NCBI GenBank assembly: GCA_910822395.1 | Contig: OU365335.1 | Span: 62,001-126,000 of the forward strand | Length of the DNA stretch: 64,000 bases | Direction: 5' to 3' | Origin: Pseudoclavibacter triregionum | GTDB lineage: Bacteria; Actinomycetota; Actinomycetes; Actinomycetales; Microbacteriaceae | Shown here: positions 53,901 to 63,864 of the stretch, piece after piece | Layout of the letters: the number at the start of each line of letters is the position of its first letter | Numbering within the stretch: position 1 is the stretch's first letter | Notes under the pieces: generated by a model | Told to the model about the DNA's origin: nothing | Seen by the model: only the letters and a program-made list of their open reading frames with translations | Databases searched by the model: none | Program-made: the position numbers and the translations under genes

Positions 53901-55676
53901 ATGACGACGCAGTCCACGGACCACACCTCGCTCCAGTTCCTCGGCGCCGCGGGCACGGTGACCGGCTCGAAGTACCTGCTTTCGGCCGGCGATCGGCGCA
54001 TCCTCGTCGACTTCGGCATGTTCCAGGGCACGAGCGAGCTGCGCCAGCGGAACTGGGCCGAGATGCCCTTCGACGCGCACGCCATCACGGACGTCCTCGT
54101 CACGCACGCCCACATGGACCACGTCGGCCTCCTCCCCCGGCTCGTCCGCGCCGGCTTCCGCGGCCCGATCTTCGCGACCGAGGCCACCGTGCGCCTCGCC
54201 GAGATCGTCCTCCGCGACGGCGCGAAACTGCAGGAGCAGGACGCCGAGGACGCGAACAAGGGCGGCTGGTCGAAGCACACGCCCGCCCTCCCCCTCTACA
54301 CGACCGAGGACGTCGAGGCCACGCTCCCCCTCTTCGTGACGATCCCCTTCGACGAGGCGATCGACCTCGAGGACGGCATCGTCGCCCGCTGGACCCGCGC
54401 CGCCCACATCATCGGCTCGGCCTCGATCACCGTCTGGACGCCGACCGCCTCGGTCGTCTTCTCCGGCGACCTCGGCCGCCACGACCACCCCGTCCTGAAG
54501 CCCCGCGAGACGGCGCCCGGCGGCGACATCGCACTCATCGAGTCGACGTACGGCGACCGCGAGCACCCGGATCCGGCGGACGCCGCCCACGAGGGCCTCG
54601 CCGACGTCATCCGCCGCACGGTCGACCGCGGCGGCTCCGTCGTGATCCCGGCCTTCGCCGTCGACCGCACCGAGGTCGTGCTCAAGACGCTCTCCGAGCT
54701 GCGCCGCGCCGGACGCATCCCCGCGCTGCCCGTCTACGTCGACTCGCCCATGGCGAACCTCGCGCTCGACGTCTACCGCTCGATGCCCGAGGAGCTGCGC
54801 GACGACCTGCTCCCCGAGGACCTCGTCGAGTTCCCGGGCCTGTTCTCGATCCGCACCCCCGACGAGTCGAAGGCGCTCACGCAGAGCCGCGCCCGCTCGC
54901 CCCGCATCATCGTCGCGGCCTCGGGCATGGCGACCGGCGGACGCGTGCTCCATCACCTCGAGGCGATGCTCCCCGACAAGCGCAACTCGGTCGTCCTCTC
55001 CGGCTACCAGGCCGTCGGCACGCGCGGACGCCAGCTCGCCGAGGGCGCGACGAAGCTCAAGCTCCGCGGCCAGTACGTGCCCGTGAAGGCCGAGATCTTC
55101 CGCGACGAGGAGTTCTCGGTGCACGGCGACCGCTCCGACCTCCTCGACTGGATCCGCGAGCTCGACCCGCGCCCGCGCACCGTCTACTGCGTCCACGGCG
55201 AGCCCGAGGCGGCGGACGCCTTCGCCCGCGCCATCGAGGCCGAGTTCCCGGAGATCGACGCGGTCGTGCCGAGCCAGGGCGAGATCGTGCGCCTCGACGG
55301 CAACCGCGAGGGCGGGCCCGTGCCGCCGCCGCCCATGCACGTCGATCGCACGGCCGGCGGGATGGCCGAGCCGCCGCGCTCCACGCCGATCACCGCTGCC
55401 CCGCCTGCGCCGCTCGCCGAGCAGGCCGGCGCCGAGGAGGACGCCGTCGCCCAACGGCCGGTGTCCGGTCCGGTCGACGTGGCCAAGGAGGCCGGCGCGC
55501 CCGCTTCGACCGAGGGCACGCGCCCGAGCTACCGTCTCGCGAGCGGCGCCACGGAGGCCGAGCTCGCGACCGCGGTCGACGCGGCGCTCGCGCGCGGCTA
55601 CGAGCTGCACGGATCGCCCCAGCTCGGCCAGCTCGACGGGCGCGCGGTCTTCCTGCAGGCGCTCATCCGCCGATGA
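53901..55676 (+). CDS. MBL-fold/beta-CASP RNA hydrolase with a DUF1737-like C-terminal tail
   Basis: This 591-residue protein has the metallo-beta-lactamase motif VTHAHMDHVG (about residues 71-80, HxHxDH) and further metal ligands in RAAHIIGSAS and FSGDLGRHDHP. The beta-CASP and C-terminal RMMBL segment includes VAASGMATGGRVLHHLEAML and the conserved HG in FSVHGDRSDLLDWI and CVHGEPEAADAF. Relatives are CPSF-like RNA exo/endonucleases. After a roughly 70-residue Pro/Ala linker, the last 55 residues (YRLASGATEAELATAVDAAL, ALARGYELHGSPQL) resemble DUF1737, which is normally a separate small protein. The ATG at 53901 was chosen as the first with conserved N-terminal sequence. Confidence 0.88.
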   Translation: MTTQSTDHTSLQFLGAAGTVTGSKYLLSAGDRRILVDFGMFQGTSELRQRNWAEMPFDAHAITDVLVTHAHMDHVGLLPRLVRAGFRGPIFATEATVRLAEIVLRDGAKLQEQDAEDANKGGWSKHTPALPLYTTEDVEATLPLFVTIPFDEAIDLEDGIVARWTRAAHIIGSASITVWTPTASVVFSGDLGRHDHPVLKPRETAPGGDIALIESTYGDREHPDPADAAHEGLADVIRRTVDRGGSVVIPAFAVDRTEVVLKTLSELRRAGRIPALPVYVDSPMANLALDVYRSMPEELRDDLLPEDLVEFPGLFSIRTPDESKALTQSRARSPRIIVAASGMATGGRVLHHLEAMLPDKRNSVVLSGYQAVGTRGRQLAEGATKLKLRGQYVPVKAEIFRDEEFSVHGDRSDLLDWIRELDPRPRTVYCVHGEPEAADAFARAIEAEFPEIDAVVPSQGEIVRLDGNREGGPVPPPPMHVDRTAGGMAEPPRSTPITAAPPAPLAEQAGAEEDAVAQRPVSGPVDVAKEAGAPASTEGTRPSYRLASGATEAELATAVDAALARGYELHGSPQLGQLDGRAVFLQALIRR

Positions 55677-56242
55677 CGCGCTCGTTCCGGAGAGCCCTCC
55701 GCTCGGCCGCGCTCGCGGGAGCGCTCCTGCCCCTCGCGGTCGCATGCGGCCCGTCCGCCCCGAGCGGAGCACCGACGCCGACCCTGCTGCCGGAGGTGGG
55801 CCACGCGGTCGCGCAATGGCACGAGGGCCGCGCCGACCAGGCCCTCCGAGAGGCGCTCCACGACACGGAGCCGACGCCGTTCCAGCCGGCGCTCCTCCTG
55901 CGCACCGAAGAGGAGTGGCGAGGCTGGCTCATCGCACAGCCGGCCGTCCTGGCGGTGACGCTGCAGGCGGGCGACGCGCGTCTCCTGGGCGGCGGGGCGA
56001 GCAGGGAGCCTGACTTCACGTTCTCCATCGCGGTCATCGGGACGTTCGCGGAGTGCGCCGTCGACGATCGGCTCACGCTCGAAGGACCGGGCAGACTCGT
56101 CTACCAGGAGGCGTCCACCCTGCCCGGCGGGCAGCAGGCGGCATGCGCCTGGTCGCCCACCGTCGTGTCGGTCTACGAGGTCCCGCTCGCGGAGCTCGGC
56201 GTCAGCGATCCGGCAGACGTCGTGCTCGAGACGCGCCGCTGA
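55673..56242 (+). CDS. Hypothetical lipoprotein
   Basis: This 189-residue protein begins at an ATG overlapping the RNA hydrolase stop (ATGA). It has a signal peptide with several Arg and the lipobox LAVAC (C25), so it should be a membrane-anchored outer-face lipoprotein. Two further Cys (AECAVDD, AACAWSP) may pair. No family is recognised. Cotranslation with a cytoplasmic RNA enzyme is probably a matter of compact genome layout. Confidence 0.7.
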   Translation: MTRSFRRALRSAALAGALLPLAVACGPSAPSGAPTPTLLPEVGHAVAQWHEGRADQALREALHDTEPTPFQPALLLRTEEEWRGWLIAQPAVLAVTLQAGDARLLGGGASREPDFTFSIAVIGTFAECAVDDRLTLEGPGRLVYQEASTLPGGQQAACAWSPTVVSVYEVPLAELGVSDPADVVLETRR

Positions 56243-56261
56243 TCGCGCACGCAGCAGGCCG

Positions 56262-56402
56262 TCAGCGAATGCGCTTGCGGAACCAGATGATCGCCGCGCC
56301 GCCGAGCGTGAGCGCTCCGGCGACGGCGACGACGACGAGGAACTCCTGCGCGCCGGTCACGGCGAGCATGCCCTCGGCGAAGGCGACGGTGATGTCGAGC
56401 AC
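56262..56402 (-). CDS. 46-residue protein consisting of a LAxTG sorting signal
   Basis: From the GTG at 56402 (ribosome site GGGAGG, four bases before) to TGA at 56262, this reads: a 12-residue N-terminus, LAVTG, a hydrophobic helix of about 20 residues (EFLVVVAVAGALTLGGAAII), and the basic tail WFRKRIR. That is the full layout of a sortase cell-wall sorting signal of the LAxTG type used by class E sortases in high-GC Gram-positives. There is no signal peptide and no surface domain. It may be a real micro-protein, or the last remnant of a decayed surface protein. An in-frame stop lies 39 bases upstream of the GTG. Confidence 0.5.
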   Translation of the reverse strand: MLDITVAFAEGMLAVTGAQEFLVVVAVAGALTLGGAAIIWFRKRIR

Positions 56403-56650
56403 GGGGCCTCCCTGCGGCTGGCCCGATCTGGGTGCGGATCAGGCGGTTCGGATGGGCGGCGGTGACCGCTCATGGCGATCATCGCACGCCCATCCGACTC
56501 ACAGGAGGCTCACGGCGTAACGATCCGTGACGATGCAGGTGGGACCGTCGTTCCGCGGCGACACGCGCCGTCCGGGCCGCGCCGGACGGCTGGCCGGAGA
56601 CCGCGGAATCGCGCAGGACGCCCGGCCGACAGCGGGGCCTGCGGAGGCGC

Positions 56651-57931
<1,281 letters not shown>

Positions 57932-58079
57932 GTGATCCCTCCTCGCGGGTGCAGGCCAGCCTAGCCGCACTGGCGGGGAATGCCCGGAACGCGCGGTGAA
58001 CCGGACGCCGGAGCGCCACCGGAAGCCTGCGCCGCCCGCCGGGGATCACGAGCCGTCACCGGCGGGCGCCGCGCCTCGG

Positions 58080-58682
58080 CTACTTGGGCGGGCAGGCGAG
58101 GAGCACCTCGATCGGCCGCTGCTCGTCGTAGCTCACGCCGAGCGTGCCCCAGGACCCTCCCGCGGCCGTCCCCGACACCGCGACCGCGCCGCCACGGTCG
58201 AAGGCCTGCTGGGTGAAGACCGCACCGTCGGAGGCGTGGGCGTCGTCGATGACCCAGGTCTCGACGGGCGAGTTCCCGGGGCCGTAGACGTTCACCGAGA
58301 CCGACTCGGCCTGACCGGAGCTCTGGTTTCCGGAGACCTCGATCGCCAGGCGGTTGCCGTCCGGCATCACCGCGCCCGCGGTGACGGAGAAGGTGCACTC
58401 GACCTGCCAGTCGAGGCTCGAATAGTCCTGGTCGCCCAGGCGGACCACGCCGGCGGAGCCCACGCCGGACGCGCCGGAGGTCCCCGACGTGGAGCCGGCT
58501 GCGGGCGAGCCGGAGGGCCCCGAGGTCGAGCCGGTCGCAGACGTCGAGCCGGTCGCGGGTCCGGCGGTCGCCGTCAAGGGCGGGGTCGCGGACGCCCCGC
58601 CGGAGCCCGCGCAGCCCGCCAGGGCGAGCATCGCGACGGGCAGCGCCGCGAGCGGGGCGAGGCGTCGAACGGTCTTTGGCAC
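58080..58682 (-). CDS. Hypothetical lipoprotein between clpP2 and clpX
   Basis: From the GTG at 58682 (ribosome site GAGGAGG) this is 200 residues. It has a signal peptide of about 23 residues with the lipobox LALAGC, a linker of about 50 residues of Gly/Ser/Thr/Ala, then a roughly 125-residue beta-rich domain with one Cys pair candidate (VECTFSV and LLACPPK). The family is not recognised. Its position inside the Clp cluster is probably incidental. Confidence 0.75.
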   Translation of the reverse strand: MPKTVRRLAPLAALPVAMLALAGCAGSGGASATPPLTATAGPATGSTSATGSTSGPSGSPAAGSTSGTSGASGVGSAGVVRLGDQDYSSLDWQVECTFSVTAGAVMPDGNRLAIEVSGNQSSGQAESVSVNVYGPGNSPVETWVIDDAHASDGAVFTQQAFDRGGAVAVSGTAAGGSWGTLGVSYDEQRPIEVLLACPPK

Positions 58683-58846
58683 GGTACCTCCTCGGGGTGC
58701 GTGAGCGACGGTCGCTCGGGCACGCTCAGCTTCTCCCCGCGTCGTCCCGCGCGGATCGCGCGTCGGGCCGACGCGCGATCCGCCTGCGGGAGGATTTCGC
58801 CGCTCGGCGCACTGCGCGCAGCGCACGCCCCGAGCGATGCCCAGTC

Positions 58847-59524
58847 CTAGTCGACGATGACGGGCTGGGCGCCCTTGCGGCTCGTGAGCACCTGGTCGAC
58901 GAGGCCGTAGTCCTTCGCCTCGGTCGCCGAGAGGATCTTGTCGCGCTCGATGTCCGCGTGGACCTTCTCGATCTCCTGGCCGGAGTGCTTCGCGAGCGCC
59001 TCCTCGAGCCAGGTGCGCATGCGCAGCACCTCGCGGGCCTGGATCTCGATGTCCGAGGCCTGGCCGTGGCCGGCGTCGCCGGTCGCGGGCTGGTGGATGA
59101 GGATGCGGGCGTTCGGGAGCGCGAGGCGCTTGCCCGGCTCGCCGGCGGCGAGGAGCACGGCCGCGGCCGAGGCGGCCTGGCCGAGGCACACCGTCTGCAC
59201 CTGCGGTCGGATGTACTGCATCGTGTCGTAGATCGCCGTCATGGCCGTGAACGAGCCCCCAGGCGAGTTGATGTACATCGTGATGTCGCGGTCCGGGTCC
59301 TGCGACTCGAGGACGAGGAGCTGGGCCATGACGTCGTCGGCGGAGGCGTCGTCCACTTGCACGCCGAGGAAGACGATGCGGTCCTCGAAGAGCTTCGCGT
59401 ACGGGTCCTGGCGCTTGTAGCCGTAGGCCGTGCGCTCCTCGAAGGAGGGGAGGATGTAGCGGCTGCCCGGGGCGCGGATGCCCTCGAAGGCGGTGCCGGC
59501 CGCGGTGAAGTTGGGCGTGTGCAT
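58847..59524 (-). CDS. clpP2: ClpP2 protease subunit
   Basis: This is one of two serine-protease rings forming the mixed ClpP1P2 of actinobacteria. The 225-residue protein has catalytic S119 in GQAASA, H144 in LIHQP and D195 in ERDKIL. The N-terminal 25 residues are a propeptide-like extension. It lies 30 bases downstream of clpP1, so they are cotranscribed. Confidence 0.97.
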   Translation of the reverse strand: MHTPNFTAAGTAFEGIRAPGSRYILPSFEERTAYGYKRQDPYAKLFEDRIVFLGVQVDDASADDVMAQLLVLESQDPDRDITMYINSPGGSFTAMTAIYDTMQYIRPQVQTVCLGQAASAAAVLLAAGEPGKRLALPNARILIHQPATGDAGHGQASDIEIQAREVLRMRTWLEEALAKHSGQEIEKVHADIERDKILSATEAKDYGLVDQVLTSRKGAQPVIVD

Positions 59525-59554
59525 TCGGTTCTGCTCGCTTTCTGGGGCCCGCGC

Positions 59555-60190
59555 CTAGCGGTCCTGCTCGGGCTGGCCGGCGGTCTTCGAGGGGTCGTCG
59601 CTGATGCGCTGGTCGGTGCCGCCGCCGCCGACGACCTCCGACGCGCTCGCGCGGATGTGGTCGACGAAGCCGTACTCGAGGGCCTCCTCGGCGGTGAACC
59701 AGCGGTCGCGGTCGCCGTCCTTGTTGATCTGCTCGACCGACTTGCCCGTGCGCTCGGCGGTGATCTGCGCGAGGCGCTCCTTCATCGAGAGGATGAGCTG
59801 GGCCTGGGTCTGGATGTCCGACGAGGTGCCGCCGAAGCCGCCGTGCGGCTGGTGGAGGAGCACGCGCGCGTTCGGGGTGATGTAGCGCTTGCCGGGGGCG
59901 CCCGCCGTGAGGAGGAGCTGGCCCATGGAGGCCGCCATGCCGATGCCGACGGTGACGATGTCGTTCGGCACGAACTGCATCGTGTCGTAGATCGCCATGC
60001 CGGCCGTGATCGAGCCGCCGGGCGAGTTGATGTAGAGGTAGATGTCGCGGTCCGGGTCCTCCGCGGCGAGGAGCAGGATCTTCGCGCAGATCTCGTTCGC
60101 GTTCTCGTCGCGGACCTCGGAACCGAGCCAGATGATCCGGTCCTTCAGCAGCTTCTCGAAGACGCTGTTCGGCAGTTGCAGTTCGGCCAC
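59555..60190 (-). CDS. clpP1: ClpP1 protease subunit
   Basis: This is the partner ring of ClpP1P2. It is 211 residues from GTG 60190. The catalytic triad is S88 in GMAASM, H113 in LLHQP and D162 in GDRDRW. The C-terminal 30 residues ([10 protein letters not shown] to the end) are a polar tail that varies among species. It lies upstream of clpP2, as in Mycobacterium, and downstream of tig with one acetyltransferase gene between. Confidence 0.97.
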   Translation of the reverse strand: MAELQLPNSVFEKLLKDRIIWLGSEVRDENANEICAKILLLAAEDPDRDIYLYINSPGGSITAGMAIYDTMQFVPNDIVTVGIGMAASMGQLLLTAGAPGKRYITPNARVLLHQPHGGFGGTSSDIQTQAQLILSMKERLAQITAERTGKSVEQINKDGDRDRWFTAEEALEYGFVDHIRASASEVVGGGGTDQRISDDPSKTAGQPEQDR

Positions 60191-60336
60191 GGTCGCTCCT
60201 TGTCTGTGGATGACCCCGACGCTACCGGACGCGATGAAGCGGCCGCGGCGCTGTTCGCCGTCGGCAGATGCGGGCCGGGAGGGGCTGGGAGCGGGGCCGG
60301 AATCGGGCCTCGGAGCCGGGCCCGGGCGGCGCTCCC

Positions 60337-60789
60337 CTACGCCTCCGGCTTCATGTCGTACGTGACCCAGCTCGTCCGCTCGGCGACCTGGTCGTACTTG
60401 CCGCGGGCGCGGTAGTTGTCCTCGCGCGTGATCCAGCGGACGACGCTCCAGCCCTCGCGCGCGGCGACGCGGCGCAGCTCCGCGAGCAGCTCGTCGGCGG
60501 CGCCGTGGCCGCGGGCCTCCGGGTCGACGAAGAGGTCGTCGAGGTAGCAGCCGGTCGTGGCGCTGAGGGGGCGGGCGAAGGGGCGGTAGTGGGCGATGCC
60601 GACGATCCGGCCGTCCTCGTCGACGGCGACGAGGCCGCGGCTCTGGGCCGCGTCGTCCATGAGCCAGGAGAAGACGCGATCCCGCATCTCGGCGTCCTGG
60701 TTGGAGCGGTAGTACTCGGCATAGCCGGTGTAGAGCTCCTCCCAGCGCTCGCGATCGGCGGCCTCGACGGGGCGGACGGTGACGGTCAT
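60337..60789 (-). CDS. GNAT-family acetyltransferase
   Basis: From the ATG at 60789 this is 150 residues. GNAT landmarks are the acceptor-side [20 protein letters not shown] (about 89-108), with the acetyl-CoA pyrophosphate loop in ARGHGAAD, and [20 protein letters not shown] at the C-terminus. It may acetylate a small amine or a protein N-terminus; the substrate is unknown. It is inserted between tig and clpP1. Confidence 0.88.
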   Translation of the reverse strand: MTVTVRPVEAADRERWEELYTGYAEYYRSNQDAEMRDRVFSWLMDDAAQSRGLVAVDEDGRIVGIAHYRPFARPLSATTGCYLDDLFVDPEARGHGAADELLAELRRVAAREGWSVVRWITREDNYRARGKYDQVAERTSWVTYDMKPEA

Positions 60790-60930
60790 GGGGAGCTCCT
60801 TCGCTGCGCGGGCCGGCCTCGGCCGCGGGGCGTCACGATAGACCCGCGGATGCCGGGCGCGACAATGCCGCTGCACGACGGCGCCGATGCGCGACCGTGC
60901 CCCTGCGCGGACGACGCCCCGGCGCATGCG

Positions 60931-60965
60931 AGAGGGCCCCGCCGCGCGATGCGACGGGGCCCTCT
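60931..60965 (-). terminator. Hairpin after trigger factor gene
   Basis: AGAGGGCCCCG pairs with CGGGGCCCTCT over a 13-base loop, 23 bases beyond the tig stop. It has no T run. Confidence 0.8.
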
Positions 60966-60987
60966 TCGATCCGCGAGGAGCGGACGG

Positions 60988-62514
60988 CTACTCGGCGTCG
61001 GCCGCGGGGGCCTCGTCCTTCGCCTCGTCCTTCTTGGCGGCCTGCTTCTTCGCGGCGGGCTTGCGCGCCGGCGTCTTCTTCGCGGCGGGCCTCTCCTCGG
61101 CCACGGCGTCGGCGGCCTCGGCCTTCTCGGCGGCGTCGGCCTTCTTGGCGGACGGCTTGCGCGTCGTCTTCTTCGCGGCCGGCTTCTCCTCGGCCTCGGC
61201 GTCGACGGCCTCGTCGGCCTCCTCGGCCTCGGGCTTGCGGACGGCGGCCGTGAACTCCGAGATGTCGACCTTCTGGCCGGCCTCGTCGACGATCTCCGCC
61301 TTGTCGAGGACGTGGAGGATCGCCTTCGAGCGCGCGACCTCGCCGACCATCGCCGGGAGCTGGTTCGACTGCTGGAGGATGTCCACGAACTCCTGCGGGG
61401 CCATGCCGTACTGCGCGGCCGACTGGATGAGGAACTGCGTGAGCTCGTCCTGCTGGACCTGCACCTCCTCGGCCTTGATGACCTCGTCGAGGAGGATCTG
61501 CTGGCGGAACGACTTCTCGGCGTTCTCGCGGACCTCGACGCCGTGCTCGTCGTCGGCGGCCTTGCCCTCCTGCTCGAGGTGGTTCGCGACCTCGTCGTCG
61601 ATGAGCTGCTGCGGGACGGGGATCTCGGTCTGCTCGAGGAGCTGCGCGAGCGCCTTCTCGCGGGCCTGCTCGACCTGCTCGAACACCTTCTTGCGCTTGG
61701 CCTGGGCCTCGAGGTCGCCGCGGAGCTCTGCGATCGTGTCGAACTCGGACGCCATCTCGGCGAACTCGTCGTCGGCCTCGGGGAGCTCGCGCTCCTTGAC
61801 GGCGGTCACCTTGACGGTGATCTCCGCCTCCTCGCCCTCGTGGTCGCCGCCGAGCAGCGTCGACCGGAAGGTGGTCTCCTCGCCCGCGGTGAGCGTGAGG
61901 AGGGCCTCGTCGATGCCCTCGAGGAGCTGGCCCGAGCCGAGCTGGTACGAGATGCCGTCGGCCTCGTCGACCTTCTCGCCGTCGACGTTCGCGACGAGGT
62001 CGAGCGTGACGAAGTCCTCGTCCGCGATCGGGCGGTCGACCGTCTTGAGCGTGCCGAAGCGCGAGCGGAGCTCGTCGAGCTCGGCGTCGACGTCCTCGTC
62101 CGAGACCTTGGCCTCGTCGACGACGATCTTCATGCCCTCGTACTTGGGGAGCTCGACCTTGGGGCGGACGTCCGTCTCGATGGTGACGACGAGGTCGCCC
62201 GTCATCGTCTTCGGGTCCGGGCGCTCGGCGACGTCGGCGGTCGGGCGGCCGAGGACCTGGAGGTCCTGCTCGCGCATGGCCTCCTGGTAGAACTCGTCGA
62301 GGCCCTTCGAGATGGCGTCGTCGAGGACGACCTCGCGGCCGACGCGCTGGTCGATGATCGCGGCGGGCACCTTGCCGCGGCGGAAGCCGGGAACCTGGAC
62401 CTGGTTCGCGATCTCCTTGTAGGCGGCGTCCATGTAGGGCTTGAGCTCGGCGGGCTCGACGTTGATCGTGAGCTTGACGCGCGTCGGGCTGAGCTGGTCG
62501 ACCGAAGTCTTCAC
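60988..62514 (-). CDS. tig: Trigger factor with a histone-H1-like tail
   Basis: Trigger factor sits at the ribosome exit tunnel and helps nascent chains fold. The 508-residue protein has an N-terminal ribosome-binding domain with the signature [12 protein letters not shown] (about 43-54), the FKBP-like domain (about 160-245) and the helical chaperone arms (about 250-430). The last 60-65 residues are Lys/Ala/Pro-rich, with repeated AAKKTxRKP and [16 protein letters not shown] segments similar to bacterial H1-like proteins. This goes beyond the acidic tail usual for Tig. The GTG start is at 62514. Confidence 0.94.
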   Translation of the reverse strand: MKTSVDQLSPTRVKLTINVEPAELKPYMDAAYKEIANQVQVPGFRRGKVPAAIIDQRVGREVVLDDAISKGLDEFYQEAMREQDLQVLGRPTADVAERPDPKTMTGDLVVTIETDVRPKVELPKYEGMKIVVDEAKVSDEDVDAELDELRSRFGTLKTVDRPIADEDFVTLDLVANVDGEKVDEADGISYQLGSGQLLEGIDEALLTLTAGEETTFRSTLLGGDHEGEEAEITVKVTAVKERELPEADDEFAEMASEFDTIAELRGDLEAQAKRKKVFEQVEQAREKALAQLLEQTEIPVPQQLIDDEVANHLEQEGKAADDEHGVEVRENAEKSFRQQILLDEVIKAEEVQVQQDELTQFLIQSAAQYGMAPQEFVDILQQSNQLPAMVGEVARSKAILHVLDKAEIVDEAGQKVDISEFTAAVRKPEAEEADEAVDAEAEEKPAAKKTTRKPSAKKADAAEKAEAADAVAEERPAAKKTPARKPAAKKQAAKKDEAKDEAPAADAE

Positions 62515-62717
62515 GTGAGTGGTTCTCCTGAGTGCGGGATCGGGTCCGCCTGATGGCCGGTGGGGCGCGGCGGACGGGCATCGTGACCGGCGGCGCCAGG
62601 GCGCGGCGGGCAGGAATCCTCAGCAGTCTACGCGTCGGCGGCCGGGCCGCGGGCGTGCGCCGGGCCTCCGCCGTCCCGTCTCCGGATCCTCGGCGTACCG
62701 CCCAGTTCTTCGCATAG

Positions 62718-62752
62718 GTGATCACGGACGCGCCATGCGGGTCCGCGATCAC
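62718..62752. repeat. Imperfect inverted repeat upstream of tig
   Basis: GTGATCACGGACGCG faces CGGGTCCGCGATCAC with a few mismatches across a 5-base loop. It may be a terminator for the tRNA-Pro on the minus strand or a regulatory site for tig. The rest of 62515-62833 shows no gene. Confidence 0.5.
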
Positions 62753-62833
62753 GGAGACGTCATTCTGGGCGGAAGCTCCGCGGCGAGCGGCAGGCGGCGA
62801 CGTGGCGAGCGCCAGCATCCGGCCCCCGCGACG

Positions 62834-62907
62834 TCGGGACGACAGGATTCGAACCTGCGACCCCCCGCTCCCAAAGCGGGTGCTCTACCAAGCTGAGCTA
62901 CGTCCCG
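62834..62907 (-). tRNA. tRNA-Pro (anticodon TGG)
   Basis: The acceptor stem is CGGGACG/CGTCCCG, with discriminator A and no encoded CCA. The D arm carries AGCTCAGCTTGGTAGAGC. The anticodon stem-loop is CCCGC-TTTGGGA-GCGGG, giving anticodon TGG. The T arm carries CAGGTTCGAATCCTG. It is 74 bases long. Confidence 0.97.
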
Positions 62908-63084
62908 TCGCGAGGCGACCGGCTCAGCGTACCGCGCGGGCCCCGGCCGGCCCGGCGCGCCGGGGTCGGCGGGGCGGATGGCGAGGGCCTCCGAGGCGCG
63001 GGATCTCCGTCTCCCGACGGGTCGAGCATCCCTCGGCGGACGGCCGCGGCAGCGCCGCGCCGCGCCGCGCCTACGCTCGACGCC

Positions 63085-63474
63085 GTGACGCTCCACGGAC
63101 CCAACCCCGCCTTCTCCCCCTCCTCGGGACCCGGGACGCCCTACGGCGCGCCGACCCCCGAGGACTGACAGCCGATGCCCGCTCGGGCGCCCGGCCAGGG
63201 CCGCGGAGGCGTGGGCGGGTGGCTCAGCGCCCTCCGGCTGTACCTGCCGCTGCCCGTCATCGGCTATCTCGGCTGGCTCGTCACCCTCCTCGTGCTGCGC
63301 GGGCGCGCGAGCAGGCAGAACGCGGTCGCGGCCGCGAACGTCCGCCACGGGCTGAACTGGTGCCTCACCTACGGGGCCGTGTGGCTCGCGTGGTTCGCGG
63401 TGTATCCCGTTCCTCGGCGAGCGCGACACGGTCGAGACGTTCTGGAGGAGGCGGCCTCGGCCGCGGCGATCTAG
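63085..63474 (+). pseudogene. DUF4870-like membrane protein gene with an in-frame stop
   Basis: A 27-codon frame from GTG 63085 (MTLHGPNPAFSPSSG, then YGAPTPED) ends at TGA 63166-63168. The same frame reopens two codons later at ATG 63175 for 99 residues with one or two membrane helices (VIGYLGWLVTLLVLRG) and HGLNWCLTYGAVWLAWFAVY. The short YGAP-type N-terminus followed by NWxLTY is the DUF4870 layout. The C-terminal end (VPRRARHGRDVLEEA) is unlike the family, so decay or sequencing error is likely. A -10-like TACGCT seven bases before the GTG would give a leaderless start. Confidence 0.45.
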
Positions 63475-63536
63475 GCGGCGCGACGTCGGTGCGCTAGACT
63501 TCACAGGCTTCCGAGCGCCTCGTCGCGCGCGGATGC

Positions 63537-63607
63537 GGGGATGTAGCTCAATGGTAGAGCCCCAGTCTTCCAAACTGGTCACGCGGGTTCGATTCCCGTC
63601 ATCCCCT
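63537..63607 (+). tRNA. tRNA-Gly (anticodon TCC)
   Basis: The acceptor stem is GGGGATG/CATCCCC, with discriminator T and no encoded CCA. The D arm carries AGCTCAATGGTAGAGC. The anticodon stem-loop is CCAGT-CTTCCAA-ACTGG, giving anticodon TCC. The T arm carries GCGGGTTCGATTCCCGT. It is 71 bases long. Confidence 0.97.
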
Positions 63608-63616
63608 CCGATCCCC

Positions 63617-63652
63617 CTCTCCCACGCCGGTTGGCTCTCCCACGCCGGTTGG
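63617..63652. repeat. Two 18-bp direct repeats after tRNA-Gly
   Basis: CTCTCCCACGCCGGTTGG occurs at 63617-63634 and again at 63635-63652, 9 bases beyond the tRNA. No function is evident. 63653-63864 contains no gene. Confidence 0.85.
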
Positions 63653-63864
63653 GCTTCGCTGAGCCCCGTCGGAATGCGCCGCTGACGTGCCGATTCCGTC
63701 ACTCTTCCGAGCGAGATCCGGCCGATTCGATCCCCCGCGCGGATGAAGTTATCCACAGCCCCGGATCGCCCGCGCGCGCTCGGGTCTAGCCTGCGAGTGC
63801 GGCCGATCGGAGCGCCTCCGCGGCCGGCTCGCGGGCGGCCTCGCCCGCGAGGAGCAGCAGCGAG

